A program made the position numbers and the translations under genes. 64,000 bases of DNA, from the NCBI RefSeq assembly GCF_014696065.1, contig NZ_JACJPL010000001.1, positions 62,001 to 126,000 on the forward strand. Direction: 5' to 3'. Shown here in pieces: positions 33,867 to 42,563 of the stretch (positions are counted from its first letter, which is position 1; the number at the start of each line of letters is the position of its first letter). This DNA comes from Leptolyngbya sp. FACHB-261. Lineage in GTDB: Bacteria > Cyanobacteriota > Cyanobacteriia > FACHB-261. The notes under the pieces were generated by a model. That model saw only the letters and a program-made list of their open reading frames with translations. It was not told where the DNA came from and did not search any database.

Positions 33867-34252
33867 CACGCACTCCAGCGTTGAAGAACTAAGCGGATAG
33901 AGCCATCAGCACTGTTGCGCTGCTCTGTCAGCTGAAAGCCCTGGTTTGCTGTCTCTGCCAGAACTGTGTGATAGGCGTAGCGCTGAGAAATCCGGTTCAA
34001 GAAGCCTTCGACCGACCAGGACTGCTGCCAGTACTGCAGGTCAGCAACAAGCTCATATTCGCTACCATTCCAGCTGAACCCGACGTCGTAGCCATTATCT
34101 TGCTCAATTACGACCGCTGCTTCTCGGGTCTGGCCGCGATAACCACGAATAGGGCTTGGGCCGCTCTTCCAGTTGAGACCCAAATCGCTTAAGGCTTTTT
34201 GCAGAGGCTCAAGGCTACGAACTTTAGTTTTGATCTGGCTGAAGTGGGACAT
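33866..34252 (-). CDS. ycf35: Ycf35 / DUF1257 family protein
   Basis: This 128-residue protein belongs to the Ycf35 family, also encoded in red-algal plastids. It begins MSHFSQIKTKVRSLEPLQKAL, the family start. The following parts SGPSPIRGYRGQTREAAVVI, DVGFSWNGSEYELVADLQYWQQ and FLNRISQRYAYHTVL also match. Function is not established. Its stop overlaps the start of the ferredoxin gene, implying translational coupling. The DUF2997 gene precedes it by 124 bp on the same strand. Confidence 0.92.
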   Translation of the reverse strand: MSHFSQIKTKVRSLEPLQKALSDLGLNWKSGPSPIRGYRGQTREAAVVIEQDNGYDVGFSWNGSEYELVADLQYWQQSWSVEGFLNRISQRYAYHTVLAETANQGFQLTEQRNSADGSIRLVLQRWSA

Positions 34253-34376
34253 AGCAGTTTCCTGACTTTCTAGATAAAAGGGAGGGTTGGCTTACTAGGT
34301 ACTAGTTGGCTAAAGCCATTGTTTAAGAAAAGCAAAGTAGATCTTAAGCCCGTGGGCTATCAGCCAAAGGCTCGAC

Positions 34377-34586
34377 TTACCACTGGCTAACCTGAGTGCT
34401 CACAGTATCTTGAGCACCAGAGTTGATAACCTGAGCAAAGTGCTCGGAAGTCAACTCGCAGACAGTAACAGAACCGAGCTTGGCTTCAATTGCAGCTGTC
34501 ACCCCGGTGCAGCTGTTACCAACGATGCCAGTGACTCGCTCTTCAACGCGTCCATCTGGATGAATGATGAATTCTAGGGTTTCCAT
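34377..34586 (-). CDS. DUF2997 family protein
   Basis: This 69-residue protein starts at ATG 34586 (METLEFIIHPDGRVEERVTGI), the family-typical beginning. A longer frame to 34613 adds unlikely residues. GNSCTGVTAAIEAKLG (about 24-39) contains the conserved single Cys. It is found beside ycf35 and a ferredoxin in many cyanobacteria, so it likely belongs to the same unknown process. Confidence 0.88.
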   Translation of the reverse strand: METLEFIIHPDGRVEERVTGIVGNSCTGVTAAIEAKLGSVTVCELTSEHFAQVINSGAQDTVSTQVSQW

Positions 34587-34880
34587 TGCACGTGTGGACC
34601 GACTTCCCTGCAAAATATCAAATCAACGAGACTTGCTCATCTGCCTGGCTACATGAACCCGCATACTGAACAGTCAGCAACTTTTAGACACTATCTCAAA
34701 CTATTTAAATTAATCGTTAGTGTCGCTTAACTTCTCGAAGCAGTCAAGGACGCAGCCGCTAACCGAATCATGAACTTTCTTTGCAAGGGGACCATCGCTC
34801 CCAAGGAGTATGTTAGCCTCCAGCCTGCTGTCAAGAGCAGGTACAACCCAGTGTAAAATTGCTGGGCACCTTGGTAATCC

Positions 34881-35873
34881 GTGATGACAAGCTCAACTCT
34901 CCGTATCGGTATCCTCGGCTTTGGTGGCTTGGGACAAGCGGCTGCTCGTCTGCTGGGACACAAGCGGCAGGCTCGTTGGGTCGCCGTAGCCGATCGGAAG
35001 GGATACGCCCATAACAACACTGGTTTAGATCCCGATCGAGCCATTGCTACTTATCAGGCTCAAGACTCAGTGGGGTACTTAGAGCCAGAGGGGACACTCA
35101 GCAACGAGAGTATCTCTGAATTAATCCAGCAGGCAAATGTAGATGGTTATTTTCTAGCTTTGCCCAACCTACCCAATACCTTCATGGCTTCAGTTGTAGA
35201 GCAGTTTATTGAAGCGGGCTGGCGGGGAGTATTGGTCGACGCAATTAAGCGTACGAGTGCTGTCGAGCAAATCATGGCTTTAGAGCCGCGTCTACGAGAC
35301 TGCGGCATTACCTATATGGCTGGTTGCGGTGCAACCCCGGGTCTATTAACAGCGGCGGCGGCATTAGCAGCACAGAGCTATGCAGAGATCCACCACATCA
35401 AAATCACTTTTGGAGTAGGTATCGCTAACTGGGAGGCTTACCGTGCCACCATTCGCGAAGATATTGCCCATCTGCCGGGCTACAGTGTTGATCAAGCCAG
35501 CGCGATGAGCGATGCAGAAGTTTCAGCGCTGCTGGAGCGCACAAATGGTTTACTGCATCTAGAAAACATGGAGCATGCCGACGATGTTTTGCTGGAGCGG
35601 GCTGGCATCTGCCGACGTGATCAGGTCACAGTCGGTGGTGTTGTAGACACTCGTAACCCTAAAAAGCCGCTTAGCACCAACGTTCAGATCACAGGCCGTA
35701 CCTTTGAGGGGCGCATCTCCACCCACACCTTCACTCTAGGGGACGAGACCAGTATGGCTGCTAATGTATGTGGGCCTGCCTTCGGCTACCTGAAGGCAGG
35801 CGTCAGCTTACATCGCCGCGGCTGGTATGGTCTGCTGAGCTCAGCGGAGGTAATGCCACAGTTCTTGAGCTGA
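34881..35873 (+). CDS. Saccharopine dehydrogenase-like NAD(P)-binding oxidoreductase
   Basis: This 330-residue protein has an N-terminal Rossmann motif, [19 protein letters not shown] (about residues 8-26). A family-typical [14 protein letters not shown] and [29 protein letters not shown] follow (about 141-165). The second half forms the dimer/substrate domain, with [24 protein letters not shown] and [24 protein letters not shown]. Similar proteins are common in cyanobacteria and labelled as saccharopine dehydrogenase-like; the substrate is unknown. GTG 34881 and ATG 34884 are both possible starts. Confidence 0.78.
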   Translation: MMTSSTLRIGILGFGGLGQAAARLLGHKRQARWVAVADRKGYAHNNTGLDPDRAIATYQAQDSVGYLEPEGTLSNESISELIQQANVDGYFLALPNLPNTFMASVVEQFIEAGWRGVLVDAIKRTSAVEQIMALEPRLRDCGITYMAGCGATPGLLTAAAALAAQSYAEIHHIKITFGVGIANWEAYRATIREDIAHLPGYSVDQASAMSDAEVSALLERTNGLLHLENMEHADDVLLERAGICRRDQVTVGGVVDTRNPKKPLSTNVQITGRTFEGRISTHTFTLGDETSMAANVCGPAFGYLKAGVSLHRRGWYGLLSSAEVMPQFLS

Positions 35874-35907
35874 TTAGCATCACCAAGGCTGAATTCAGAG
35901 AGTAACG

Positions 35908-36096
35908 TTAAGCCAAGACTTCGACTTCCAGGACGGTTTCTAGCCAACGACGGCTACAGGTCAGCTCAGCTAAGGTCTCCAAGCTAATCAATGAGAAGAT
36001 CCCCTGGTCTATCCAGGCCACCTGATATTTGCGCCCGTCCCGCGCCCGGAGTAGCGTACCCGGCCATACATCGTTGAGGGTCTTGGCAGTTTTCAT
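35908..36096 (-). CDS. Hypothetical protein (62 aa)
   Basis: This small soluble protein reads MKTAKTLNDVWPG, then LLRARDGRKYQVAWIDQGIFSLISLE, a pattern of short beta strands like an SH3- or KOW-type barrel. No name can be given. The ATG at 36096 has only a weak AGG upstream. It is convergent with the oxidoreductase, 34 bp apart. Confidence 0.55.
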   Translation of the reverse strand: MKTAKTLNDVWPGTLLRARDGRKYQVAWIDQGIFSLISLETLAELTCSRRWLETVLEVEVLA

Positions 36097-36169
36097 CGCC
36101 TATTAGGGGTTAGAGGAGCAGGGAGCAGAGGTCAAAACCCCTGTTCCCTTATTACAGGTCATTAAGGTG

Positions 36170-36201
36170 GCGGCATACTACCGTGATCTCGCCGCTTTTT
36201 T
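36170..36201 (+). terminator. Terminator-like hairpin
   Basis: GCGGC (36170-36174) pairs with GCCGC (36191-36195) and is followed by six T. Read on the plus strand, it could end transcription running past the oxidoreductase gene. Confidence 0.45.
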
Positions 36202-36236
36202 GATGGCCTATCCAGTGGATCCTCCTCTTACCTCCA

Positions 36237-36271
36237 CAAAAATACGGCTCTCTAACCTGAATTAGAGAGCC
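36237..36271 (-). terminator. Terminator of petG
   Basis: GGCTCTCTAA (36246-36255) and TTAGAGAGCC (36262-36271) are perfect 10-bp complements with a 6-base loop. On the minus strand they are followed by GTATTTTTG. It lies 27 bp past the petG stop. Confidence 0.85.
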
Positions 36272-36297
36272 TCAAACCTCAAAGTGCAGCGAAAAAC

Positions 36298-36411
36298 CTA
36301 CAGATCAAAGGGATTACCACGCCGATACTGCAGGTAGGCAGCTGTAAACAGGCCCCCCAAAGTCACCAAAATCAAACCAATGACAATACCGTCCAGAATC
36401 GGTTCAATCAC
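36298..36411 (-). CDS. petG: Cytochrome b6f complex subunit PetG
   Basis: PetG is the 37-residue single-span subunit needed for assembly and stability of the cytochrome b6f complex in the thylakoid membrane. Reading the minus strand from GTG 36411 gives (M)[19 protein letters not shown] followed by [17 protein letters not shown] and a TAG stop. The acidic start, the GL.L.TLGGLF.AAY.QY core and the exact length of 37 all match PetG. Its initiation codon is GTG. A perfect terminator follows at 36237-36271, so it is a monocistronic unit. It is too short for many gene-finders. Confidence 0.93.
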   Translation of the reverse strand: MIEPILDGIVIGLILVTLGGLFTAAYLQYRRGNPFDL

Positions 36412-36488
36412 GCTTTTATTGCTCCTGAGTTGACGTGCCAGTCCAACCTTTGATTCTAGGTGATGGAGGCGCTGTCTAGAATAGGCTT

Positions 36489-37514
36489 GTGTTCCCTAAG
36501 ACTTTCGCGCGATCTTCGCGTTCCCTGCCCCCATCCATTCGTAAGTCTAGGGTTACTGCTTTGCTCGTTCAGCAGTGGGTTCGTAATCTCTATCGGCTAT
36601 TTAAGACTTGTGCCCGTGTTTGTCGTTATACGGTGCAACAGTCGATTGAGAATAACTTGGGCAGCGCTGCTGCTGAAATGGCCTATTACGCCATGCTCTC
36701 CCTGCTACCATCCGCACTGATCTTGGTAGTGGTCATTGGCTTATTTGCCTCTTCAGAGCAAACCTTTAACTGGATGATGGCAACACTGGCCCAAGCTGCA
36801 CCACGCCCGATCTTGGAACTGGTTGGGGATAATGTGCGCAGTCTAGCAGCTAGCCAAAAGGGACAGGTTTTCTCTTTCAGTCTCTTAGCAACTTTGTGGG
36901 CGGCGTCTGCATTTTTTGCGCCGCTAATTCGGGTGCTGAACTGTTCCTACCAAGTTCCGCCTCAGGCTCAACGCCCTTGGTGGCTCAATCGCATTCTAGC
37001 CATCGGCCTGTTTGCGGGAACAGTGCTGATGGTTCTACTCGCCTCACTGTTGCTGTTTCTAGGCCGCTGGGGTTTACGGTGGGGGGCAGAACGCTTGGGG
37101 GTCAGCAGTTTTCTTGTAGGGTTGTGGGGAGCTTTAATTTGGCCTTTGTCTCTAGGGCTGGTTGCTCTAGCCTTTGCCTTCATCTATCGCTTTGCGCCCG
37201 CACAGCAGCCGGTGAGAGCTCCTGTCTGGCCCGGGGCTTTAGCCGGTAGCTTGATCTGGCTAATAGTTTCTTTGGGCTTTCGGCTCTATGTTGCTAGCTT
37301 TGGGCAATTCAACCGCACTTACGGCAGTATTGGTGCAGTTATCGTGCTGCTAATCTGGTTGTTTCTAAGTGCTTTTGGCTTACTACTAGGGGGCGAGCTT
37401 AATGTCGCCATCGCTCGAGTCCGCCAACTTCAGGCTACGACTCCACCTCGACCTAGCCGTCTCAAGCGGTTGAGGCGTCGGCTCGTACATTGGTCTCGAT
37501 CTAAAGGCTCTTGA
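36489..37514 (+). CDS. YihY/BrkB family membrane protein
   Basis: This 341-residue integral membrane protein belongs to the YihY/BrkB family (formerly called RNase BN). After a basic start it has [30 protein letters not shown] (about 54-84), typical of the family. Five more hydrophobic helices follow, and [32 protein letters not shown] (about 262-293) is the signature region. [11 protein letters not shown] ends the core. The physiological substrate is not known. GTG 36489 is the annotated start; a few upstream codons are possible. The 3' end overlaps the convergent cytM gene by 14 bp. Confidence 0.88.
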   Translation: MFPKTFARSSRSLPPSIRKSRVTALLVQQWVRNLYRLFKTCARVCRYTVQQSIENNLGSAAAEMAYYAMLSLLPSALILVVVIGLFASSEQTFNWMMATLAQAAPRPILELVGDNVRSLAASQKGQVFSFSLLATLWAASAFFAPLIRVLNCSYQVPPQAQRPWWLNRILAIGLFAGTVLMVLLASLLLFLGRWGLRWGAERLGVSSFLVGLWGALIWPLSLGLVALAFAFIYRFAPAQQPVRAPVWPGALAGSLIWLIVSLGFRLYVASFGQFNRTYGSIGAVIVLLIWLFLSAFGLLLGGELNVAIARVRQLQATTPPRPSRLKRLRRRLVHWSRSKGS

Positions 37515-37881
37515 GGTAGCTGAGAAGGTCAGCCATCTCCTGTGGATCTGGCTGAAACTGGGGCATTGGTGGCGTGCTGCCACTGGTTACCTGATGGATG
37601 ATGCTGGGAGCAGAACGCCGTTCCGAAACCCCACGCAAGCTTGGACCAACCTTGCCATCAGCTAGAACGCCATGACAGGCAGCACAGTTCATCTCAAAAA
37701 TTGCCCGACCCTGATTCGGGTGCCCCTTCAAAGTCAACACCAGCTGCGTGTAAGGGTCAGTTCCCCAACTTTGGATCGACAGCAGCAGTGCCAACCCAGT
37801 AATTAGAACGCCGATCAGCAGTAGCAGCAGCCAAGGCTTAGCTCTACGTGGCGTCGTTTTTGGCTCAACTGAACTGTCCAA
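37501..37881 (-). CDS. cytM: Cytochrome cM
   Basis: CytM is a small membrane-anchored c-type cytochrome of cyanobacteria that modulates electron flow under stress and in heterotrophic conditions. The 126-residue protein has an N-terminal membrane anchor (about 16-36), then DPYTQLVLTLKGHPNQGRAIFEMNCAACHG (about 42-71) with the heme motif CAACH. VGPSLRGVSER follows, and [23 protein letters not shown] at the end supplies the axial Met. It starts with TTG at 37881, the only in-frame start before the anchor. It overlaps the convergent yihY gene by 14 bp. Confidence 0.9.
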   Translation of the reverse strand: MDSSVEPKTTPRRAKPWLLLLLIGVLITGLALLLSIQSWGTDPYTQLVLTLKGHPNQGRAIFEMNCAACHGVLADGKVGPSLRGVSERRSAPSIIHQVTSGSTPPMPQFQPDPQEMADLLSYLKSL

Positions 37882-37986
37882 GGAAACTCAGGCTGGAGAA
37901 ATTAAACGAAACACTTTGTGCAAAAGAGTTTCTGTCAATAACATAACTTAAAACTGCAGTGACCGTCCTTCCCGTGTCCTAGCTGG

Positions 37987-38595
37987 CTAGATGGGCTCTG
38001 GCTCAAGCGTTGGAACAGGGGAACGGGTTACTGGTGAGGAGTTGCTGTACGTAGGGGTTGCTAAGAGGCTGGCCCGCTTGACTGGCCAGAAACGGACCCA
38101 AGCACGGCCAATAACCCGATCGGCTGGCAAAAACCCCCAGACATGAGAGTCGTTACTGTTATTGCGGTTATCTCCCATCACGAAGAAGTTACCTGAGGGA
38201 ATTTGCTCAGGTCCCCACTCGTAAGTTGGCGGAGCGGCAATGTACGGCTCTGCCAACGGTTTTTGATTAACGTAGACCTCACCATCGTGAATGGCTAATT
38301 CATCCCCTGGTGTGCCAATCACACGCTTGATAAATGCTTGGTGAACCGCTTCTCCAGGTAGTTTGTTCGGCTCGTCAGGCGGATAAAAAACGACAATCTC
38401 TCCGGGTTGTGGGGGGCGAAAGCGGTAGGAAACCTTTTCAACAATCAGTTTGTCGTTGATTTGCAGGGTTGGTTCCATTGAGGCTGAGGGAATGTACCGA
38501 GCCTCTGCCACAAAGGTGCGGATCAAGATTGCCAGCAATAGGGCAATCAAAATGGTTTGGAGGTTGTCTTTCTGACCGCGCAACCACTTGAGCAT
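37987..38595 (-). CDS. lepB: Signal peptidase I
   Basis: LepB removes signal peptides from exported proteins at the membrane. It has 202 residues with one membrane helix (about residues 13-30) and all catalytic boxes: ARYIPSASMEPTLQINDKLIVEK (nucleophile Ser in SASMEP, about 39), GEIVVFYPP, AFIKRVIGTPGDEL (Lys general base, about 90) and NFFVMGDNRNNSNDSHVWGFLP (about 136-157). It has a proline-rich C-terminal tail. Start ATG 38595. Cyanobacteria usually have two such enzymes, for plasma and thylakoid membranes; which this is cannot be told. Confidence 0.95.
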   Translation of the reverse strand: MLKWLRGQKDNLQTILIALLLAILIRTFVAEARYIPSASMEPTLQINDKLIVEKVSYRFRPPQPGEIVVFYPPDEPNKLPGEAVHQAFIKRVIGTPGDELAIHDGEVYVNQKPLAEPYIAAPPTYEWGPEQIPSGNFFVMGDNRNNSNDSHVWGFLPADRVIGRAWVRFWPVKRASLLATPTYSNSSPVTRSPVPTLEPEPI

Positions 38596-38728
38596 GAAAT
38601 CTGTGTCCGCTTCCCATCACATCACTGCCACACATTTTAGCCAGGGACTTTGAGCTATGTTACGCTTTTGTCCCCGCAAACCGGATGAAGGCACTGCCAA
38701 CTGATAGCTCAAACCTAATGGAATCAAC

Positions 38729-39703
38729 CTAGTAAAGTCGGTTCAAGACGTACTCAGTCAGGTCAATCAGTGCTTGACGAGAGACCGAGGGTGGCAATCC
38801 AGCTAGACAATCTACCGCTGAACGGGCATGTTTAGCTGCCAGATCCTTGGTCAGCGCGAGGCCATTGCTGTCTTCGATCAAACCTAGAGCCTGTTGCAAG
38901 TCTCCGGGCTGGGCGAACTGTCGCTCGATTAGAGGCTCAAGTTGGGGCTTGCTGCGCAGGGCAAAGAGGACGGGTGCAGTCAAGTTGCCCTGACGTAAAT
39001 CAGAGCCTGCGGGCTTGCCCAGAGCCTCGGTGGAACTGGTGAAGTCCAACAGATCATCCACAATCTGAAAGGCAATGCCAAAGTGACGCCCATATTCGTA
39101 GAGTTGCTCAGCTAACTCTGGCTCAACCCCACTCAGAACCGCTGCCGCTTTAGCACTACCAGACATCAGCGATGCCGTTTTGTAAAAGCTCTTGTCTAGA
39201 TAGTCCTCAATGGACAAACTAGTATCAAACTGCGTCAGACTTTGACGAATCTCCCCCTCAGCTAAGTCAGTAATGACCTTAGAGAGCAGCTTGACAACCT
39301 CTAAGTTGTCTAAATTCGCCAGATACCAGGATGATTGCGCGAATAGATAATCGCCCGCTAATACGGCAACTCGATTACCAAACAGACTGTTGACTGTATC
39401 AACACCGCGGCGAATATCAGCTGTGTCGATCACATCGTCATGAACCAGGCTAGCAGTGTGAATCATTTCGGTGATCTCTGCCAGGCGGCGGTGGCGCGCC
39501 GAGATTCCCTGTCCTGGCGGTACCGTGGCCTGGGCAATCAGTAAGACGATTGCAGGCCTAAGCCCCTTACCTTGAGCCTCGAACAGGTGCTCGGCTGCCG
39601 CATAGAGAATTGGGTGACGGGCGCCAACGAGCTTCTTGAGGTTTGCACTCAAGGCACTCAGCTCTGCTTCAACCGGTGCAAAGAGGGAAGTCACTGAGGT
39701 CAT
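38729..39703 (-). CDS. sds: Solanesyl diphosphate synthase
   Basis: This 324-residue all-trans polyprenyl diphosphate synthase makes the C45 side chain used for plastoquinone-9. The two Asp-rich motifs are LVHDDVIDTADIRRG (about 91-105) and QIVDDLLDFTSS (about 216-227). GKGLRPAIVLLIA and the FARM-adjacent residues suit a long-chain product. The end, SRQALIDLTEYVLNRLY, is the cyanobacterial form. Start ATG 39703. It stands alone in the window, and lepB is downstream after 130 bp. Confidence 0.93.
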   Translation of the reverse strand: MTSVTSLFAPVEAELSALSANLKKLVGARHPILYAAAEHLFEAQGKGLRPAIVLLIAQATVPPGQGISARHRRLAEITEMIHTASLVHDDVIDTADIRRGVDTVNSLFGNRVAVLAGDYLFAQSSWYLANLDNLEVVKLLSKVITDLAEGEIRQSLTQFDTSLSIEDYLDKSFYKTASLMSGSAKAAAVLSGVEPELAEQLYEYGRHFGIAFQIVDDLLDFTSSTEALGKPAGSDLRQGNLTAPVLFALRSKPQLEPLIERQFAQPGDLQQALGLIEDSNGLALTKDLAAKHARSAVDCLAGLPPSVSRQALIDLTEYVLNRLY

Positions 39704-40244
39704 GTATTGGGCTACTCAGGCACGCAAATTATCGGAACGTTACGAAATCTTACACACTCTTTCACATTCTAGGCCACCCGCTACCGCTTCGAAAGGAGAA
39801 TTGCTGTGCATTCTCTTGATCCTGAAAATACCTACTTGAAAGGGACTGGCGTTGCCAACGACTGGGTTGGTACTGCAAGAATGTATAGACTTGCAAACTA
39901 TAGCCTCAAGAAAGTCTCAGAATCCGGTTGCCGTGCTACCATGCACTCAGATTTACCCACAATCGAATATCCCACCTGAAGCAGCGAAGAGCAAGCTTTA
40001 GAGGTCGAGACTTTTCCACTGCGATGCTGAAGATCCCCTGGCAACATTTCCTTGCTTTTTAAGGAAAGGCCTTGAGGTGCCGCTGTGATGGTCTCCCGCC
40101 TCATTCTTGAGCGGGCAGCTTCAGGCAGAGGTTTTGCTCAGATTTCTGCTTGCTAGCACTACAAGCTGTGGCGGATAGGCATCAGTTACGGCAGCCTCTA
40201 TACCCCAACAGTCAAGCTTTCTGTTTCTTTGGGCCTGATCTGCA
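39704..40244. other. 541-bp region without a normal gene; possible structured RNA
   Basis: No long credible frame is present; a 69-codon minus frame (39898-40104) lacks protein character. The promoter of sds lies at the left end. TATAGA near 39884 could be a plus-strand -10 box. From 39975 to 40125 the sequence holds several complementary segments (described separately). The right end leads into the 37-residue ORF at 40245. Confidence 0.55.
39975..40125 (+). ncRNA. Candidate structured RNA, identity unknown
   Basis: The ends CCTGAAGC (39975-39982) and GCTTCAGG (40118-40125) are perfectly complementary and would close a 150-nt domain. Within it, TTTCCTT (40047-40053) pairs with AAGGAAA (40061-40067). 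CCCGCCTCA (40095-40103) pairs with TGAGCGGG (40108-40115) with one bulge. The size and closing-stem layout recall 6S RNA, but I cannot confirm a match. The strand is uncertain. Confidence 0.35.
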
Positions 40245-40358
40245 ATGACAAATTTCAACTTGCCCCTGACCATTGTGACCCTTGCGGGTAGCTACCTTCT
40301 GCTGGTCTACCTGTTACTGGGTTTGCTACAGCGGAATAAAATGTCAGGCCGGTCCTAG
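40245..40358 (+). CDS. 37-residue single-span membrane protein
   Basis: ATG 40245 opens a 37-codon frame reading MTNFNLPLTIVTLAGSYLL then LVYLLLGLLQRNKMSGRS and a TAG stop. It has one hydrophobic helix (about residues 6-29) and a basic tail, the layout of small subunits of thylakoid complexes such as Ndh, b6f or photosystem accessory proteins. It matches none of the sequences I can recall (PsbX, PetL, PetM, Psb30). The stop codon lies inside the first arm of a 13-bp intrinsic terminator, which is strong support for an expressed mini-gene. It falls below common length cut-offs. Confidence 0.65.
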   Translation: MTNFNLPLTIVTLAGSYLLLVYLLLGLLQRNKMSGRS

Positions 40359-40391
40359 AACGCCTGTGTTTGAGGCGTTCTAGGACTTTTA
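40352..40391 (+). terminator. Strong intrinsic terminator overlapping the mini-gene stop
   Basis: GTCCTAGAACGCC (40352-40364) and GGCGTTCTAGGAC (40374-40386) pair perfectly over 13 bp, followed by TTTT. The stop codon of the 37-residue ORF is within the first arm. Confidence 0.9.
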
Positions 40392-40425
40392 GATTCCTTC
40401 AACTAGCTGTTAACTTGCCTTGTTG

Positions 40426-40707
40426 TTAGCTTGCCTTGCTAAAGGACTCCAACAAGAAGCCAATCGCCGGCTTGACCCAACCGGCACTCAAAACCACAGT
40501 GATTCCCAGGAACAGGGTCGTCATTGTCCAGGTAATACGATTGAGCGTTGTCTCTGCGCTACGGGTGCTAGTGAACAGCTGCGCTTGACCACCAATACCG
40601 CCCAATCCATCGCCTTTGGGGCTGTGTAGCAAGATAAGTATCACCAAGCACAGCGCGATCAACGACCAGAGAAAGGTCAGGATGTTGTAGAGCAGAGGAA
40701 TCGTCAT
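40426..40707 (-). CDS. secG: Protein translocase subunit SecG
   Basis: SecG is the small third subunit of the SecYEG channel. I start it at ATG 40707 (MTIPLLYNILTFLWSLIALCL), 7 bp after the gpmI stop; the frame extends upstream to 40770 but then overlaps gpmI. The 93-residue protein has two hydrophobic helices (about 6-26 and 58-80) around the family motif LILLHSPKGDGLGGIGGQAQLFTSTRSAETTLNRITW. The gpmI-secG order is common in cyanobacteria. It shares the downstream region with the convergent mini-gene. Confidence 0.93.
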   Translation of the reverse strand: MTIPLLYNILTFLWSLIALCLVILILLHSPKGDGLGGIGGQAQLFTSTRSAETTLNRITWTMTTLFLGITVVLSAGWVKPAIGFLLESFSKAS

Positions 40708-40714
40708 GGGTTCA

Positions 40715-42313
40715 CTATGCCAGTCGAACGGGCGTTTTGTTGAGGCGGACTTCGTAGTCTGCTGAGACAATCATAGACCGCCCAGTCATCTCTGCTGGGA
40801 CAGGCAGCTGTAGAATTTCCAGGATCGTTGGCGCAATATCTGCCAACTTACCATCACTGCGCAGCTGCGGTTCAGCGCCGTGGCCAGGAATTTTCCGGCC
40901 TTCCCCCTCTACCAAAATGAAGGGCACTGGGTTGGTCGTATGGGCAGTCCAGGGATTCCCATCCTCATCCCACATCTGTTCGGCATTACCGTGATCAGCA
41001 ATGATGATCGCCGTACCACCCACCTGACCAATGCTGTCCAGCAGAGAGCCCAGACAGCGATCGACGGTTTCAATAGCTTGTACAGTTTTCTCGTGGTTGC
41101 CACTGTGACCAACCATGTCTGGGTTGGCATAGTTGACGACTACCAGGGCGTACTCTCGTTTGCGGATGGCCCGAGCGGTCACCTGAGTGACTTGCTCAGC
41201 GGACATCTCGGGCTGTTGATCGTAGGTTGCCACCATGGGGCTTGGAATTAGTTCCCGGTCTTCGCCCGCAAAGGGCTCCTCTATGCCGCCATTGAAGAAG
41301 TAGGTGACGTGAGCATATTTTTCTGTCTCCGCCACTCGAAACTGCTTGAGTTTGTTGCGAGCAATCACCTCTCCTAAAATGTTGCTCAAGTTCTGGGGCG
41401 GAAAGGCTACGGGCACCTGGGGCAGGGCAGAGTCATACTGCGTGAAAGTGGTGAAATGCAGAGGTTGGATGCGCTCCCGCTCGAAGCCCTTGAAGTCGAC
41501 CGCGACAAACGCTTGGGTGAGTTCGCGAGCCCGATCGGGGCGGAAGTTAAAGAAGATCAAACCATCGCCAGGCTCAACGGCTCCAGGGGCAAGGCGAGTA
41601 GGTACCAAGAATTCGTCTGTGATGCCTTCAGCGTAGGAGGCGCTCAGCACAGCTTCGGCGGTTCGGCCATCGCCAGGGCCATCCTGAGTCATCAGGGTGT
41701 ACACCTGCTGCACACGGTCCCAGCGCCGATCTCGATCCATACCGTAATAGCGACCACTAAGGGTGGCGATGCGACCAACCCCTAAACGGGCGATTTGAGA
41801 CTCAATTGCCCGAATGGAGGTAATGGCTGATGTGGGCGTAGTGTCACGGCCATCAGTTAGGGCATGAATGCAAACATCTTCAAGGCCCTGCTGCTGGGCG
41901 AGCTCCAGCAGAGCTAATAGGTGATCAATATGGGAGTGCACCCCGCCGTCTGAACACAAGCCCACCAAATGCAACTTGGTGCCATTCGCTTTAACCGCCT
42001 CACAGGTCTCAACTAGAACTGGGTTGGCTAGTAGGCTGCCATCCTCGACCGCATCTGAGATGCGAACGAGCTCTTGGGGTACCACGCGCCCTGCTCCGAT
42101 GTTGAGGTGGCCCACCTCGGAGTTGCCCATCTGGCCTCGGGGTAAACCGACTTCTTTGCCAGAGGTGTGAATCAGTGCGTGAGGGTAAACTGCCCATAGA
42201 CTGTCCATGACAGGCGTTTTGGCAGCAGCAATGGCGTTGCCATCCGTTTCCTCACGGTATCCCCACCCGTCGAGAATAATCAGAACAACTGGGGAGACAG
42301 GTGCCTGAGCCAT
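40715..42313 (-). CDS. gpmI: 2,3-bisphosphoglycerate-independent phosphoglycerate mutase
   Basis: GpmI interconverts 3- and 2-phosphoglycerate in glycolysis, using two Mn2+ ions. It has 532 residues. The N-terminal motif LIILDGWGYREETDGNAI is at about residues 11-28. The phosphoserine nucleophile is in GQMGNSEVGHLNIGAGR (about 59-75), and HALTDGRDT (about 149-157) with FFNFRPDRARELT follows. The metal ligands near the C-terminus are VVNYANPDMVGHSG and IIADHGNAEQMWDEDG (about 454-469). Start ATG 42313. It is probably co-transcribed with secG. Confidence 0.96.
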   Translation of the reverse strand: MAQAPVSPVVLIILDGWGYREETDGNAIAAAKTPVMDSLWAVYPHALIHTSGKEVGLPRGQMGNSEVGHLNIGAGRVVPQELVRISDAVEDGSLLANPVLVETCEAVKANGTKLHLVGLCSDGGVHSHIDHLLALLELAQQQGLEDVCIHALTDGRDTTPTSAITSIRAIESQIARLGVGRIATLSGRYYGMDRDRRWDRVQQVYTLMTQDGPGDGRTAEAVLSASYAEGITDEFLVPTRLAPGAVEPGDGLIFFNFRPDRARELTQAFVAVDFKGFERERIQPLHFTTFTQYDSALPQVPVAFPPQNLSNILGEVIARNKLKQFRVAETEKYAHVTYFFNGGIEEPFAGEDRELIPSPMVATYDQQPEMSAEQVTQVTARAIRKREYALVVVNYANPDMVGHSGNHEKTVQAIETVDRCLGSLLDSIGQVGGTAIIIADHGNAEQMWDEDGNPWTAHTTNPVPFILVEGEGRKIPGHGAEPQLRSDGKLADIAPTILEILQLPVPAEMTGRSMIVSADYEVRLNKTPVRLA

Positions 42314-42367
42314 AAAAAGCCCTCTACGCAGAGATTTTGCCCGTAATCATATCACCGCTAGCTCGTG

Positions 42368-42392
42368 GCCTAGCTTGTTATAACGACTAGGC
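42368..42392. promoter_or_regulatory. Imperfect palindrome between gpmI and the DUF815 gene
   Basis: GCCTAG (42368-42373) and CTAGGC (42387-42392) flank the inner palindrome GTTATAAC, whose centre is offset by half a base. It lies in the divergent promoter region and could be an operator. Confidence 0.35.
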
Positions 42393-42563
42393 TAACAGAC
42401 GAATAAAGGGTGAGTTTGAGGGCAATTTGCATGAAAAAATGATGTTGGTTGGAAGAGCAGCCTAGGCGTCTGGGCCTAAAGCCCGAAGGATAACAAGGCC
42501 AAATTGGTCTCGATTGAGGACTGATGATGGCTGGAGCCACGATGCAAGCGTGAATTGATTGTG

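Noticed and set aside
39898-40104. 68-codon minus-strand frame in the sds-side gap
   Set aside because: No protein-like pattern or start signal, and it coincides with the base-paired RNA candidate.
40070-40110. Minus-strand GGGAGACC resembling part of a cobalamin riboswitch B12 box
   Set aside because: The rest of the conserved core is missing and no cobalamin-related gene is adjacent.
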